A stretch of 64,000 bases of DNA from Acanthosepion pharaonis (lineage: Eukaryota; Mollusca; Cephalopoda; Sepiida; Sepiidae), in NCBI GenBank assembly GCA_903632075.3, contig CAHIKZ030001784.1:82001-146000 (forward strand), read 5' to 3'. Below are positions 30,212 through 41,424 of this stretch, piece by piece; position 1 is the stretch's first letter, and every line of letters begins with the position of its first letter. The position numbers and the translations under genes are program-made. A model generated the notes under the pieces. It was not told the DNA's origin. It did not search any database and saw nothing but the letters and a program-made list of their open reading frames with translations.

Positions 30212-31569
30212 ATACTGAAATACCTAATTTCTGCAGACTGTCTTCAAACTTTCACTTTTTTTCAAGAATATATCCAAATAAAGTTGATATCTTTTGTATT
30301 AGATACATTGAATGGAAAATATGTTCAAAACCAGAATTCTAATTATGAATCACCACAAGCAAAATATGCAATTTTCTTTTTACTGTATTCGATAAGTAAA
30401 AACTATGTTTAAAAAAAAAGGCTACTCAATGAATAAGATTTGTGACTTCATTTCTTAGATGATAATTAATACAAACAAAAATAGATAAAAGTGTATATAA
30501 CACCATAATATTGCTGGGCACAAATTATAAGACAAGATGTTTTAAATCTGCATTATTTATTACAAATAACACTAAAACTACTGCACTGTATAACATATTA
30601 TATCATAATATAGATAAATTGTTTAGTATAATTTCCCTTTGAATAAATGAAAGTCTTATTTGATGGCACAATAATTTAGTAATAATGTGCTTGTGCCATG
30701 CATCTTATCCATATACAATTTGTAAAGCTTCAGTAAATTATAAATTTCACTGATCACCGGAATTAAATTCCAACGCTAAGATTTTGAACCTAAACTTAAT
30801 CTTCAAACTAATTTCCTCAAAAAACAGTAATGACTTGGTAAGAAATATCGTCAATTCTCATGTGAAACTACAAGTCTCGAAATAGATGCAATACCACGTT
30901 TCCAAAATCGACATTCTCTAATGTAGGGTAGATAACGGTTGACTTAAGACATGAAAAGGTTAAGATCATAGTGATCCGGAATGCATCCACCCAGGAGTCT
31001 GTTAGATACAATAATAGTTCTGGGGTAGAAGCTGTCTGAATGGAACTTCCTCCTTACTAAGGGAATACGATAAGAATATGAACGAATCAACCATGTGTAC
31101 ATATCTAACGGAAACACGGAAAAGGGTTTGCGTATCTTATAAAGAAACTACCGTGGATGCTAGAAAATGTCAAAAGTAATTTACTGAAGCGGAACGATGC
31201 TCCACGGTTGAGTAGCCCAGCTGAAACTGATAAGGCTCAGACATTGCTTGAAAATAATGTGAAATGACGTTGGAGATATCAGCGCTTCCAAAATATCAAA
31301 ATCTAGCGTTGATAATCATTTATACCGGCTTTTTAGTTAGGAAACGTAATATGTAAAACCAAAAGTTTGTGTCTACTCGAAATCGGTAATTTTATTCTTT
31401 GACTTGTGCTATTCCATATTTAGCGGTTTTTCATCTTTGTGTCGCTTGTCCGTTTCTCCGACTGAACTAGAACATGGGGGTTTTCAGCATTAACACGTAT
31501 TAACTACATCTTTAGTCGACCAATACCTCTATGAACAATACAGGTGTACAGTTCTATTAAAACTAATGT
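30212..31569. other. Non-coding sequence, nothing recognised
   Basis: 1.36 kb without open frames of note and without copies elsewhere in the window. Confidence 0.5.
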
Positions 31570-31747
31570 TTGTATGAGGCACACTGCTTAGTGCATTACA
31601 CATTTGGTGCCTTGGCAGTTGTGCGTTCGATCGCTGGGTCTGGTGATGCTGAAAAGTCAGTGGAAGAAAAGGACAAGCGACACAAAGGTGATAAATATGT
31701 ATTAACTGATATAAAATATTCCGTATTCATTTTCGTTGCTATATCCA

Positions 31748-31972
31748 TGGCATTTCAGCTGTTGTGCGCTCTGGACTTCTTCAGGTGACTGGAATTTCAA
31801 ACCGAACCCTTTATTTCGTCTACCGGGGTAGACTGTTCTGAAGAAGGCCGGAGCGTACAACGACCGAAACGTCGTGAATATGGCATCAAAAATGAGGACA
31901 AGAATCCGAACAATGTAAATAATGTAAGTAATTACAATACCTCATTTCAGAAATATAAACAGAATATCCCTT
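31748..31972. repeat. Family B inverted pair
   Basis: 31748-31834 is a reverse fragment ending at AGACTGTTCT. 31835-31972 is a forward fragment starting at GAAGAAGGCC and carrying GAAACGTCGTGAATATGG, so its putative cleavage triplet is GUC. The junction recreates CTGAAGA by chance or recombination, without a helix I partner. Confidence 0.8.
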
Positions 31973-32029
31973 ATGATTGAGCTCCGGCAAAAGATTGTTG
32001 CAGTATTTTTTAATGTCTTTTCTTTAACC

Positions 32030-32174
32030 AATGGTTCTGCACAAAGCCTTCACCACTATAATCAAATCATGTGTGCTAGTGTCTGGCTGTCAATTCCTAT
32101 GAACTGAGCTGCCTGACCCTCATACGTCGAATTCGACGAGAGAGTCCACCATATATATATATATATATATATAT
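32030..32174 (+). repeat. Family E 3' block and (TA)n
   Basis: ATGGTTCTGCACAAAGCCTT, GTCTGGCTGTCAATTCCT and CGACGAGAGAGTCCACCAT, then a TA run. This is the same ending order as at 44.5-44.6 kb. Confidence 0.7.
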
Positions 32175-32326
32175 ACCATGGAATATTAGTGTTTAAACCT
32201 TTTTATTATATCCTTACTCTGTCCTAGACATTGAGTTCTACCTGGATTCTTCCTCTTGGAAATTTTTTTCTGAAAATATACATGTATGGGTATTTATATA
32301 TTTTGCATATGTATGTATATTTTCCA

Positions 32327-32329
<3 letters not shown>

Positions 32330-32404
<75 letters not shown>

Positions 32405-32405
32405 A
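32330..32405. repeat. (TA)n(GA)n microsatellite
   Basis: TA run of about 60 bases and a short GA run. Confidence 0.95.
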
Positions 32406-32619
32406 AGAGCATTTTGATATACGTCCGTTTTTTAGTGTGTGATTTTCCGGCGTTTTAAGAGATTTGTTTATCACATATATAAAATATGAAAAGTGTGCTA
32501 TTTCCCGGCTAAGTCTGACACAGGGCCACATTAAGGTTTAGGAAGATATGAATTTTTTTTCAGCAGTTTACTGCTCATCTTGAAATACTTCAAAAAATCT
32601 GGGCTCTAAGTAAGATCAC

Positions 32620-33420
32620 TGTGGAAAATAAACTCTCGTCCCATGTGGTAGGTCTCATAGTAAATACTAAAGTTAGTGTAGTTTGGCACAAAGCTAGTTA
32701 TTTTTGGTGCAAAAACGACCGTAGGACGCTTAACGTTACTGTCTTGCAAGTGTAGCGTGTGATTGACGCCAAAGATCGAAATCGAATCAATAAGGAAGAT
32801 AAGAGTTGATCTGTGGCAAACCCAATATATACTGAGCTCAGTCTCAGAGATATCAAAGTAGGCTTTGCACACGGTGTCGCACGAGAACATCAATAGAGAA
32901 GGTTTATTGGAAGGAACTTCCTAATCTCCAGATACTGAATCTGGCCTCAAAGAATAGAACTGGCTCGCCTGGCATATACACAAGATAACACAGTTAAGCT
33001 TAGGATATGCACACGAGAGAAAACTGCATGACAGGGAGTTATATAAGCACTCCACCTGAGAGAGAACAGTCAGAGTATCTCACGTCTTCACGAGACGATC
33101 AACATTGAAGAAAGTCCCCGAAACCACATACACAGTCCGCCGTTAATTGACGAAATCCACAATAGATATTAGCCTCGTATATTTTCCAACGATATCATAT
33201 CGCGAGTAGAAAGTACTTCCCTGCATAGAAAATCAGCGTTTTGAAACGCCGCTCACTGGTGCCTGAGCAAGTCGCGCTGTTACTTCTATTATCAAATAGG
33301 ACTTTTTGACGAAAGTGATAATATTAATCAAAATATCACCGCCCCCCCGCCGTTAAACTTGCCATATCTCGTCGCTATCAGAGGACGTCTTTCTTGAATT
33401 TGTCGACCATTACGTTTTCC
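32620..33420 (-). mobile_element. Possible solo LTR or LTR-retroelement end
   Basis: On the minus strand a TATA box (GCTTATATAACTCC; plus 33036-33050) is followed by a polyadenylation signal (CCAATAAACC; plus about 32900-32910) about 140 bases later. That spacing is usual inside LTRs. Farther down, TTTGGCGTCAATC resembles a primer-binding-type segment. I see no matching second LTR and no TG...CA ends, and no gag or pol frame. The 95-codon minus frame has no recognisable domain. Confidence 0.3.
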
Positions 33421-33423
33421 ACG

Positions 33424-33450
33424 ACATATATATATATATGTGTGTGTGTG
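33424..33450. repeat. (TA)n(TG)n microsatellite
   Basis: Short TA run followed by TG. Confidence 0.9.
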
Positions 33451-33926
33451 TTAGTAAAGGTAACAAATCCGTTGGTATATAATCCAAGTGGATTCTAGCA
33501 ATATAAAATATTAAAAATGATCCACAAAGAGAACTAATGTATTTATTATTACAGGGCAATAGAATTAATAAACAATAAAATCCCAAATCACCTCATATGG
33601 GAAATAGGCTATTCCGGCAGAGAATGATATCTTATTTGTCTTATCAACCCCGGTGTGGACTGAGTGAATGTTAGAAATAGAAATTTAACTGAAAGCCAAA
33701 AAAAAAAAAAAGAAACAGTCGAACAATTAATACAGAATTCATCCATTTCAGCCAGAGGAAAGGCATGAAACAGGGGTCAGAAGTGGGTGGAAGTTATTTG
33801 TGTTAAAGGAAGAAGTTTTATAAAATTAAACCCAGATTATAATCTTATGATATTAATTTGGGGTTATATGAAGAATGATATATTCATTTACAAATAAGAG
33901 AGGAATAAAAATACAATATATAGATA

Positions 33927-33930
<4 letters not shown>
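33451..33930. other. Non-coding sequence
   Basis: Nothing recognised. Confidence 0.5.
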
Positions 33931-33962
<32 letters not shown>

Positions 33963-33996
33963 CATTACACTTATAAAGTATATAGATGTGGGTGTG

Positions 33997-34059
<63 letters not shown>

Positions 34060-34095
34060 CATTACACTTATAAAAGTATATAGATGTGAGTGTGT

Positions 34096-34145
<50 letters not shown>

Positions 34146-34215
34146 CATTACACTTATAAAGTATATATAGATGTGGGTGTAAAAAAATATATATATATAT
34201 ATATATATATATACA
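33931..34215. repeat. Compound minisatellite: (TA)n plus a 40-base spacer
   Basis: The spacer (ATTACATTACACTTATAAAG then TATATAGATGTGGGTGTGTAA) occurs three times, plus a partial fourth. Copies are separated by TA runs of different length. The unit is therefore a higher-order repeat of about 85-95 bases. Confidence 0.9.
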
Positions 34216-34785
34216 CTACATTACACTTTTGCTGATGTGATTTTGACGTTGGTGCCAAGAATCTTTCTGCTTTTTTCACAATCCTCGTTAGACTATTTCA
34301 GATATTCGGGAAAAATAGTGGGGGTAATTTGAAAGAAAAACCTTCAGTTCTCTCCGAATAATCGTCTCTTTCACCTGTTTCTCTTTCCTTTTGCCTTCGT
34401 TGAATAGGCCTCCCTACCCGTATGAAGAGAAAAGAAGACACCCCTTTTTGAATAGATATATATCTACCCGGCGGAAACAATGCAAAAAGAGAATGGTCGG
34501 TAGGAACAAAGCAGAGTTAAATAGAAATGAGTGAAATTCGTGTTAGCATGAAAGAGCTCCAGTCTTCGTTTTATTGACACAGAAGATTGAATCAACAAAC
34601 ATAGCAAAACCGAATCAAGAGAAGCACAGCGAATGTTGTCCTGTCGACTTGACGCATTTTAAAATTGTACTGGATACACTCGATTCAAAATCGAGCCAGG
34701 ATTACTCGTATTTTTTGAGAGAGTTTAAACAACACTTAAACTGGCGGTTTTTATCACTTCTTGCATCGCATGTTTTATAAAGCAT
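34216..34785. other. Non-coding sequence
   Basis: Frames of 60-68 codons without recognisable domains. Confidence 0.5.
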
Positions 34786-34787
34786 TG

Positions 34788-34850
34788 TGATACTTGCCGT
34801 AGCGTGATGGCTAACAAGCTAGTGTAGTAAGTTCGACTCTTTCAAAATCC
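34788..34850 (+). repeat. tRNA-like SINE head (family G)
   Basis: CGTAGCGTGATGGCTAACAAG is A-box-like, and AAGTTCGACTC about 35 bases later is B-box-like. Confidence 0.45.
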
Positions 34851-34861
34851 TTTACACTTGG

Positions 34862-35485
34862 AACATTGTGCCTTAGGAAGCAAGACTTATCAAATAAATT
34901 GACGTTGTGCCTTAGGAAGCAAGACTTATGAAATAAATTGACGTTGTGCCTTACGAAGCAAGACTTATGAAATAAATTGACGTTGTGCCTTACGAAGCAA
35001 GACTTATGAAATAAATTATCGTTGTGCCTTACGAAGCAAGACTTATGAAATAAATTATCGTTGTGCCTTACGAAGCAAGACTTATGAAATAAATTATCGT
35101 TGTGCCTTACGAAGCAAGACTTATGAAATAAATTATCGTTGTGCCTTACGAAGCAAGACTTATGAAATAAATTATCGTTGTGCCTTACGAAGCAAGACTT
35201 ATGAAATAAATTATCGTTGTGCCTTACGAAGCAAGACTTATGAAATAAATTATCGTTGTGCCTTACGAAGCAAGACTTATGAAATAAATTATCGTTGTGC
35301 CTTACGAAGCAAGACTTATGAAATAAATTATCGTTGTGCCTTACGAAGCAAGACTTATGAAATAAATTATCGTTGTGCCTTACGAAGCAAGACTTATGAA
35401 ATAAATTATCGTTGTGCCTTACGAAGCAAGACTTATGAAATAAATTATCGTTGTGCCTTACGAAGCAAGACTTATGAAATAAATC
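34862..35485. repeat. 39-bp tandem satellite, 16 copies
   Basis: The unit is CGTTGTGCCTTACGAAGCAA followed by GACTTATGAAATAAATTAT. The first units differ (TTAGGAAGC; ATTGA at the end) and later ones are almost identical, a gradient from one edge. The length is divisible by three. Where the unit ends ATTAT, one forward frame is open for twelve or so units and reads CALRSKTYEINYR each time, but there is no ATG in that frame. Confidence 0.95.
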
Positions 35486-35919
35486 AACTTATTTGTAATT
35501 CTTTCTGGGATTCAAAAATATTCTGTAAAATATTTTGAAGATATTGGCAAACTTTTTCACGAAATAAAAAAGCAACAGATTTTCCCCCAATAGTAGATTA
35601 GTTTGATCGATATCAAAATTATCTTTGCTGTTCTCGGAAACTAAACACAGACTGTGAATCCAACACCAAGAAGACTGATATTGATACGACAAAAATACCC
35701 CTGGCACAACACTGTATGGTAAGCAAAAAGATATATTAACAATGCTTGTTAGCCCAAAATTATCACCCAGACACTTTGTAAATTGCCAATGAATATTAAC
35801 GGAAAGCACTCTAGGCAATATACACGATGGAGAATTTCTCCACACTGTCCCCACAAAATAAAAATTATTAAGACACAAGTAAAATTGAATTAAATACAGA
35901 ATACTTCTTATTTGTCTGT
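35486..35919. other. Non-coding sequence with an unrecognised 129-codon minus frame
   Basis: The frame 35878-35489 (-) has no recognisable domain. I do not call it a gene. Confidence 0.4.
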
Positions 35920-36032
35920 TTTTGAGATGATGTATTATAATTATTTACATTATTTACATGTTTTGGACTGTTGTCCTCATTGCCATATTCACGGAGTTTC
36001 GGCCGTTTTACGCTCTGTCCTTCTTCATGATC
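35920..36032 (-). repeat. Family B fragment
   Basis: Reverse copy from TGAGATGATGTATTATAATT to the core region. The core reads ATGAAGA with GGACAG...CGGCC, decayed. Confidence 0.75.
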
Positions 36033-36386
36033 TGTCTCTATTTCTTAAATGAGGTATTGTAATTATTTACACTTTGCACATTGTTCGCACTGTTGTCCTC
36101 ATCTTCGTTGCCATATTCACGACATTTCGGCTGTCGTACGCACCGGCCTTCTTCAAGCGATTGGCGTTTCGAACTGAACCCTTTACTCCATCCCCCGGTG
36201 TAGATTGTTCTAGTTCCACGTGCCATGCCTCTTCCGGAATGTCTCAGTATCAGTGATCTCTCTTTAACTCAACTCTCCAAGATTTTTGTTCACCTCAGCT
36301 ACAGCCAGGTATTGAACTCACAACTCTTTGGGTCAAGTCACATGGATTCAATCAACGCTTTTATCCAGTGAGCCATGTGTCCTTGA
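36033..36386 (-). repeat. Family B repeat, full length
   Basis: Reverse copy reaching the tRNA-like head (CATGGCTCACTGGATAAAAG on its own strand). The hammerhead-like core is TTGAAGA with GAAATGTCGTG. The B-box region reads GAGTTCAATACC. Confidence 0.8.
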
Positions 36387-36450
36387 GCCGAAACGTCGTG
36401 AATGTGGCAACGAAGATGGGGACAACAGTCCGAACAATGTATATAGTTTA
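36387..36450 (+). repeat. Family B fragment, head-to-head with previous
   Basis: Forward segment starting exactly at GCCGAAACGTCGTGAATGTG and running through AACAGTCCGAACAATG. It abuts the head of the reverse copy. Confidence 0.75.
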
Positions 36451-36479
36451 AAGAACATTTCTTGTCTGTCATACTTAAC

Positions 36480-36650
36480 TAAACATGATACATATGATGA
36501 AAATGTAGTTTTAAGGTATGCTATATTTATGGGTAAAAGTGTTCAATATCAGAGATAGAGCGTATGCAAATATAAACGTGGACACTGGTGTCAACACTGA
36601 GTGGCGTCAATCTGTTTAATTCTTGAACACAATGTTCATAGCCTGGAGAT
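36480..36650 (-). repeat. Family J repeat copy 5
   Basis: Reverse-order blocks: TTTTAAGGTATGCTATATTT, GTGTTCAATATCAGAGATAG, AAATATAAACGTGGACAC, CACTGAGTGGCGTCAATCTG. Confidence 0.7.
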
Positions 36651-36740
36651 TGCTTTCAAGCATGGATCAGACTGTTGCCGCGCGGCGTTGACCTCAGTGG
36701 GCCGAAAAGTTCAGAGGCTATGAAGGAGATGCAAGAGTTG

Positions 36741-37876
36741 GGAAATTTTGCATGCATTAATTTCAACTCTTCTTATTAATAACTGCATTCTTTCTTTCCA
36801 GGTAAACTGACATCTGACTGTCAAAAGTAACCTAATAGCGACTTTCTTGAAAATGGACAAAAATTGGCACTATGTACCTGCAGAAAAAAGGGTTTAGCCC
36901 CCAAGGATATTCATGCTGACATGGTTGTCAAATTAGGGGAAAACACTCCAGCTTTATCAACAGTCCAAAAATAGGCAGATGAATGTAGGAGTGGAAAGGT
37001 GTCTTTAAGATGACCCCAGTTCTAGAAGTTTGGCAACTGGCACCACCGAGGAAAATATTGTCTATGTTCACCACATGGTGATGAATGACTGGCAATTGGG
37101 TATAAATAAAATAGCCATTGCATATCCCGTGATAAAGTTCAGAATATTCTGCACAATAAACTTAGTATGATAAAGGTTTCTGCTTGATGGGTGCCACGTC
37201 TTATGAAAACTGATCAAAAGTGCACCAGGCTGATCACATCTTGGGAAAATCTAACATTGTTTGACACAGATCCAGCTGGTTTTCTTGAACATTTCCTAAA
37301 CCAGGATGAGTGTTGGATTCACTACTTTGAGTCAGAGATAGAGATAATCCGTGCAATAGAAACTGCTCCTTCTCATCTTCACCAAAGAAAGCCAAGGTCG
37401 TTTCATCTACAAGGAAAGTGATAGCCTCAGTTTTTTTGGGATACAAAAGGAATTGTATGTATTGACGATCTTCAAAAGATGGTGTACATCACTGGAGATT
37501 ACTATGCCAACTAGCCGAGCCAGTTACGAAAGGCTATCATGACCAAACGCACAGGAAATGGGTCTGGTTTCACCAGGACAATGCTCCAGCAGACAAGCCC
37601 TTGGCCTCAATGGCTGCTGTGCATGACTGTAGCTTTGAACTGATTGATCACCCTCTCAATTCACCTGACTTGACTATCATCTGTTCCCCAACATGCAAAA
37701 AACACTTGGTTGGGAACTAGTATCGGGGTGATGATGAGGCCATATTTGCTGTTTTATAACTTTTTTGACCAACAGGAAGAACAATTTTCTTTAAACAGTC
37801 AGGCGTCCGTTTACTTGGAAATAAACAACGCAGTTATTAATAAGAATAGTTGAAAATAATGCATGCAAGATTTCAC
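36741..37876 (+). pseudogene. mariner element with transposase pseudogene and long inverted ends
   Basis: Left end (36741-36826) and right end (37791-37876) are inverted copies of about 85-95 bases containing TGCATGCATTA and TTATTAATAACTGC. Between them, broken frames follow the mariner transposase order. An N-terminal block reads HADMV in part, then TEENIVYVHHMVMND. Next come LMKTDQKCTRLITSWENLTL, DPAGFLEHFLNQDECWIHYF (first catalytic Asp, codon at 37305) and HQDNAPADKS (second Asp, 37577). SPDL is next, after which the codons for APS are deleted and the frame shifts into DYHLFPNM (third Asp, 37672). KKHLVGN and a DDEAIFAV-like block end it. Several stops and frameshifts make it dead. The family is recognised from the DE-W, HQDNAP and SPDL motifs. 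Confidence 0.85.
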
Positions 37877-39089
37877 ATCTCTAGCACAAATCCTTAATAG
37901 TCAACCGATGAACTAATCAGGCAACCTTTGTATATCCGATGGCAACATGAAGCCTTCACTAAAAAGGCATTATAACAATCCTGCATTTCAATGCTTTTAA
38001 TTCTCAAAATGTTCAAATCAATATATTACTATAAACAATAGGTTTTAACGTTTCTTTCCACCCTTTGGAGATTGAGAAACAATATTTTCGATATTTATCT
38101 GTAACGTTTTAAGAACTCGGCCAAAATGAAAAACGAAAACTTTACAAACAAGATTTGCCTATTGAATTGAAAACTTAAAACTCCTTTGAGAAATGACAAA
38201 CTTTTACTGTGTTTTTACATCAGGACTAAAATCCAAGCCTTATTATTTAGTTAGTTAGTCAGTTTAAGATAAATTTGAATTTTATTATTGAAACTCATAA
38301 CTCACTGATATTCTCAAATATAATATTCTTTTTTCAGGTAAGTCTTGGCGCTTAAATTACTTCTCGTCTTCGTTCGACACTGGTGAGCAAAACATTTTTT
38401 TTATATTTCAAGCTTCGTTTTCTTCCACAATATTATGTTTCACTGTGACCCGCCAATTTTTTTTTTTAGGCAGAGAAATGTATTTATTCTGCATTTTCAT
38501 TTAATGATTTTGATCAGCATGTTTGCATTGTGATGTGCATTTTAACCAAAAATATTTGGATAGTTCTAGCAAATATATTTTTTTTTTTTTCAGTGCATTG
38601 TAGTCAGTGTGAAGTTCCTTACCTGAAACTTGTAAATAAACTGAGCTAACGCAGCCTATTTGATTCTTATACCAAACTGGCGATCTTGCTCTCGGCCGAA
38701 AGAATCTTTCTTGGTGGATAATGAGGTGGGTTCAGAGAGACTTTTACTGAAGGAAAAAGTCCATCAGGTTCACTAGAAAGACATTTTCAACAATATAATG
38801 AATCACAATGTTAGCAAAATATAACTTGTAATTCCATATTTACAAAGGAATACACGTACTTCGATATTAGTGTTACAAGCATTTATTTATATAGGTACGT
38901 TATTGCAAGCAGTAAGTGTATGTATGGTATATCTGTCCATTTGATAGCCATCCTAGTAGATGGATACCCATCTACTAGTGTGGCTAGCCAATACCTATTG
39001 CAGACACTTGCTCAGGTGCATTGGTGTTTATTCAATACCCACAGAACCCACATGTTGTTTATACTGCAACTATGCTGAAAATACGTTAG
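37877..39089. other. Non-coding AT-rich sequence with one hairpin
   Basis: An 11-bp perfect inverted repeat, CTAGTAGATGG (38953-38963) and its complement (38968-38978), has a 4-base loop and a further AGCCA/TGGCT pairing outside. T runs are at about 38456 and 38579. No coding sequence seen. Confidence 0.5.
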
Positions 39090-39845
39090 TTACAGTGTCT
39101 TCGTATTAGCAGGAGTACATCCTCTAGCAGGTCTGGAAGTGTGTTCGAAATAAAGTCCCTGTAGACATCTCCTGTAAGACATCCTTGGAGAACATATGGA
39201 CCTACCAAACATCAATTCCAGACCAACATTAATGTTGCCTCATGAGGATTCCGAAACAAGTTACGATCTCTTTCAAAAACCAAGACTGAAAAAGACAAAC
39301 AACAGATTGGCAGTTTGTGCAATAAACCATCGGCAAAAGTTCGTGGTGATGATCAGACGGTGATGATCAGACTCTGTACACGTTGCAAATGATACGGGAA
39401 CTGCTCTTGAAGTACCTTCCACGCGATACTATCAGACGTACGACATGCTAAGGCCACTTTGTGTGCTGATACCTGGATCGTGTCCGACAGCCTGTAGAAT
39501 GTGTTCAAGTGTACGAGCAGATCTCATCTTCCTCAATCCATAGCTTGTGGTGCCACATACCCTGTCTCTGAAACACGACGATAAACAACAGCAAAGGTTG
39601 GATGATTCGGCTGCTTTCGTTTTGGATCGTAATATGATGCAGACATGCATAGTCACCATTCTCGCGGCCGTATATAAAATTCATATCTGCCTGCTCACGA
39701 TATGAATATCCTGTCATTGTTACACGGAACACGTCTCAGTTAACTCACTACTACACACGTTAAAGACAGACTAGCCACAAATGAACACGAATGACAAATA
39801 TAACCTACTCTATATGGCAACATAGCGTCATCTATCGTAAACTTT
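39090..39845 (-). pseudogene. Transposase remnant, DDE family with DUF4817-type N-terminus
   Basis: On the minus strand, VTMTGYSYREQADMNFIYGR is the N-terminal motif seen in arthropod and mollusc transposase-like proteins (GYT-REYADMHFIYG). About 450 bases later on the same strand VGPYVLQGCLTGDVYRDF and ISNTLPDLLEDVLLLIRR match the C-terminal region preceding the WF-HDGAP catalytic block. Frames shift between the two, and the last catalytic part is missing here. The upstream sequence GGCAACATAGCGTCATC (plus; about 39816) may be part of the element's end. The family name is from recall. Confidence 0.6.
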
Positions 39846-39956
39846 CTTTAAACTTAACTCAAAAGCGAAGGATTTGCGGACATACGTTTTTCTGGACTTC
39901 TGGTGTTTTGTCTTGATTAACCGGACCTCAAAGTTTGCAAAAGTATTTTTGATACA

Positions 39957-39957
<1 letters not shown>

Positions 39958-39990
<33 letters not shown>
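39958..39990. repeat. (TA)n microsatellite
   Basis: Pure TA run beside the long inverted repeat. Confidence 0.95.
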
Positions 39991-39995
<5 letters not shown>

Positions 39996-40011
39996 ATGTG
40001 GTGCAGTTCAA

Positions 40012-40273
40012 TTTACATTGCATGAATCATTCATACAAAAAAAAATATAGAAGTTAATGATATAAATGGCGAGAAATGAAATGAAAAGATATGAAAGCTT
40101 ATTAAAAAAAAAAAAACTAAAAAAAGACCTTATGCAACTTGAATTTATAAACAGGGATCATAACATTCATCTACAGGTTCGGAGTTAATGTACTTTATTA
40201 AATTTGTTTAGAAGATGTATTCCGCCATTTATATCATTAACTTCTATATCTGTTTTTGTATGAATGATTCATG

Positions 40274-40278
<5 letters not shown>
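40012..40278. repeat. Long inverted repeat between two (TA)n runs
   Basis: The arms are about 40012-40070 and 40211-40278. TGAATCATTCATACAAAAA and GAAGTTAATGATATAAATGG on the left recur as complements on the right. About 140 bases lie between, with (TA)n outside both arms. No shared sequence with family K, but the plan is alike. Confidence 0.7.

Positions 40279-40321
<43 letters not shown>
40279..40321. repeat. (TA)n microsatellite
   Basis: Pure TA run of about 43 bases. Confidence 0.95.
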
Positions 40322-40323
<2 letters not shown>

Positions 40324-41114
40324 GGAGAATTTAATTCCTGGAATGGCCCTATGAAAGCAAGGTTTGTTTATTTGGTTATTATTGGATACTGTTTTTTTTT
40401 TCCCATGTGAAGCTATATATACATTTTTTGGATATGACGATGCTATTACGGGAAATATTTTTCCATTAATCAATTTGCATGTTACTGGATATCAGATATC
40501 AGCAAATCTTTGTTCTTTAAAGATATTTGCCAGTTTTGTAAATGTCAAAATTCACCTAGCGCCACTACTGAATAAGTTGGATGACTCAGTTTTGTAAAGA
40601 ATGTCTTCTTCGGGGAATTCACGAACTGATAACATAATTTTTTGATTGTTAAATCCTGTCACAGTGTTTCTCTATTCATCTTCACTCCTTCCGCTGTCAG
40701 TCTCACACTTAATCTTCGACCTGGGCGCACCAAGTTTCACAAATTTTGACTGTCCACATCTCGCTCTACCTTGAACCGCACTGTCACACAAAATACTCTA
40801 TTTTTTTTCATAGCCTTTTACGATAAACCCTTTTAATAGGGTTACTGCCACTTTTATTAATCCTCAAACAAAACCTGTGTTAATCTTGTATTCCAGCTCC
40901 ATTTCACTTATTTTTCGCCGATATCAACACATATAACATTCTCTACTGATCGGCAATGAAGGAGTTATCTGGTCTTGACGTTTGTCTGGTATAAATCTTA
41001 GTCTGACTTCTTACAACAGCGACACACAGTAACCATTCTGAAAATCAAATTTTAAAACCTCATATATTATTTGCCTTGTCGTTGTCTAACATATAAGCTG
41101 CTTTATTTCGTTAG

Positions 41115-41118
<4 letters not shown>
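40322..41118. other. Non-coding sequence
   Basis: Frames up to 77 codons without recognisable domains. Nothing else. Confidence 0.5.

Positions 41119-41151
<33 letters not shown>
41119..41151. repeat. (TA)n microsatellite
   Basis: Pure TA run. Confidence 0.95.
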
Positions 41152-41154
<3 letters not shown>

Positions 41155-41243
41155 CATCATGCATGAATCACATACGTCTCCGTATTGGCAGTGGTACATC
41201 CTCTTGCACGTCTGGAAATGTGTTCGAAATAAAGTCCCTGTAG

Positions 41244-41247
<4 letters not shown>
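41155..41247 (-). pseudogene. Second transposase fragment, same family as 39.1-39.8 kb
   Basis: The minus strand reads YRDFISNTFPDVQEDVPLPI, then RRRM, a stop in place of the usual Trp, and FMHDG. This is the segment immediately before and into the catalytic HDGAP block of the copy at 39.09 kb. It is truncated on one side by (CA)n and on the other by (TA)n. Confidence 0.65.
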
Positions 41248-41283
<36 letters not shown>

Positions 41284-41300
41284 GTGTGTGTCTGTGTGTA
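41246..41300. repeat. (CA)n-CGCG-(TG)n palindromic microsatellite
   Basis: About 36 bases of CA, then CGCG, then a TG run with one interruption. It is alternating purine-pyrimidine throughout and self-complementary at its centre. Confidence 0.95.
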
Positions 41301-41424
41301 CCTTGTACTATGCCATGTTGCTAATTTTAAAAAAAAACAAAACAGTTCCCGTACGATCATCGAAGTTGAGCAACTTTGAGCCCGGTCAGTACCTAGATGG
41401 ATCACGGTTTGGCAATACCATGTC

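Noticed and set aside
35489..35878. 129-codon minus frame
   Set aside because: No motif recognised; composition is like the surrounding non-coding DNA.
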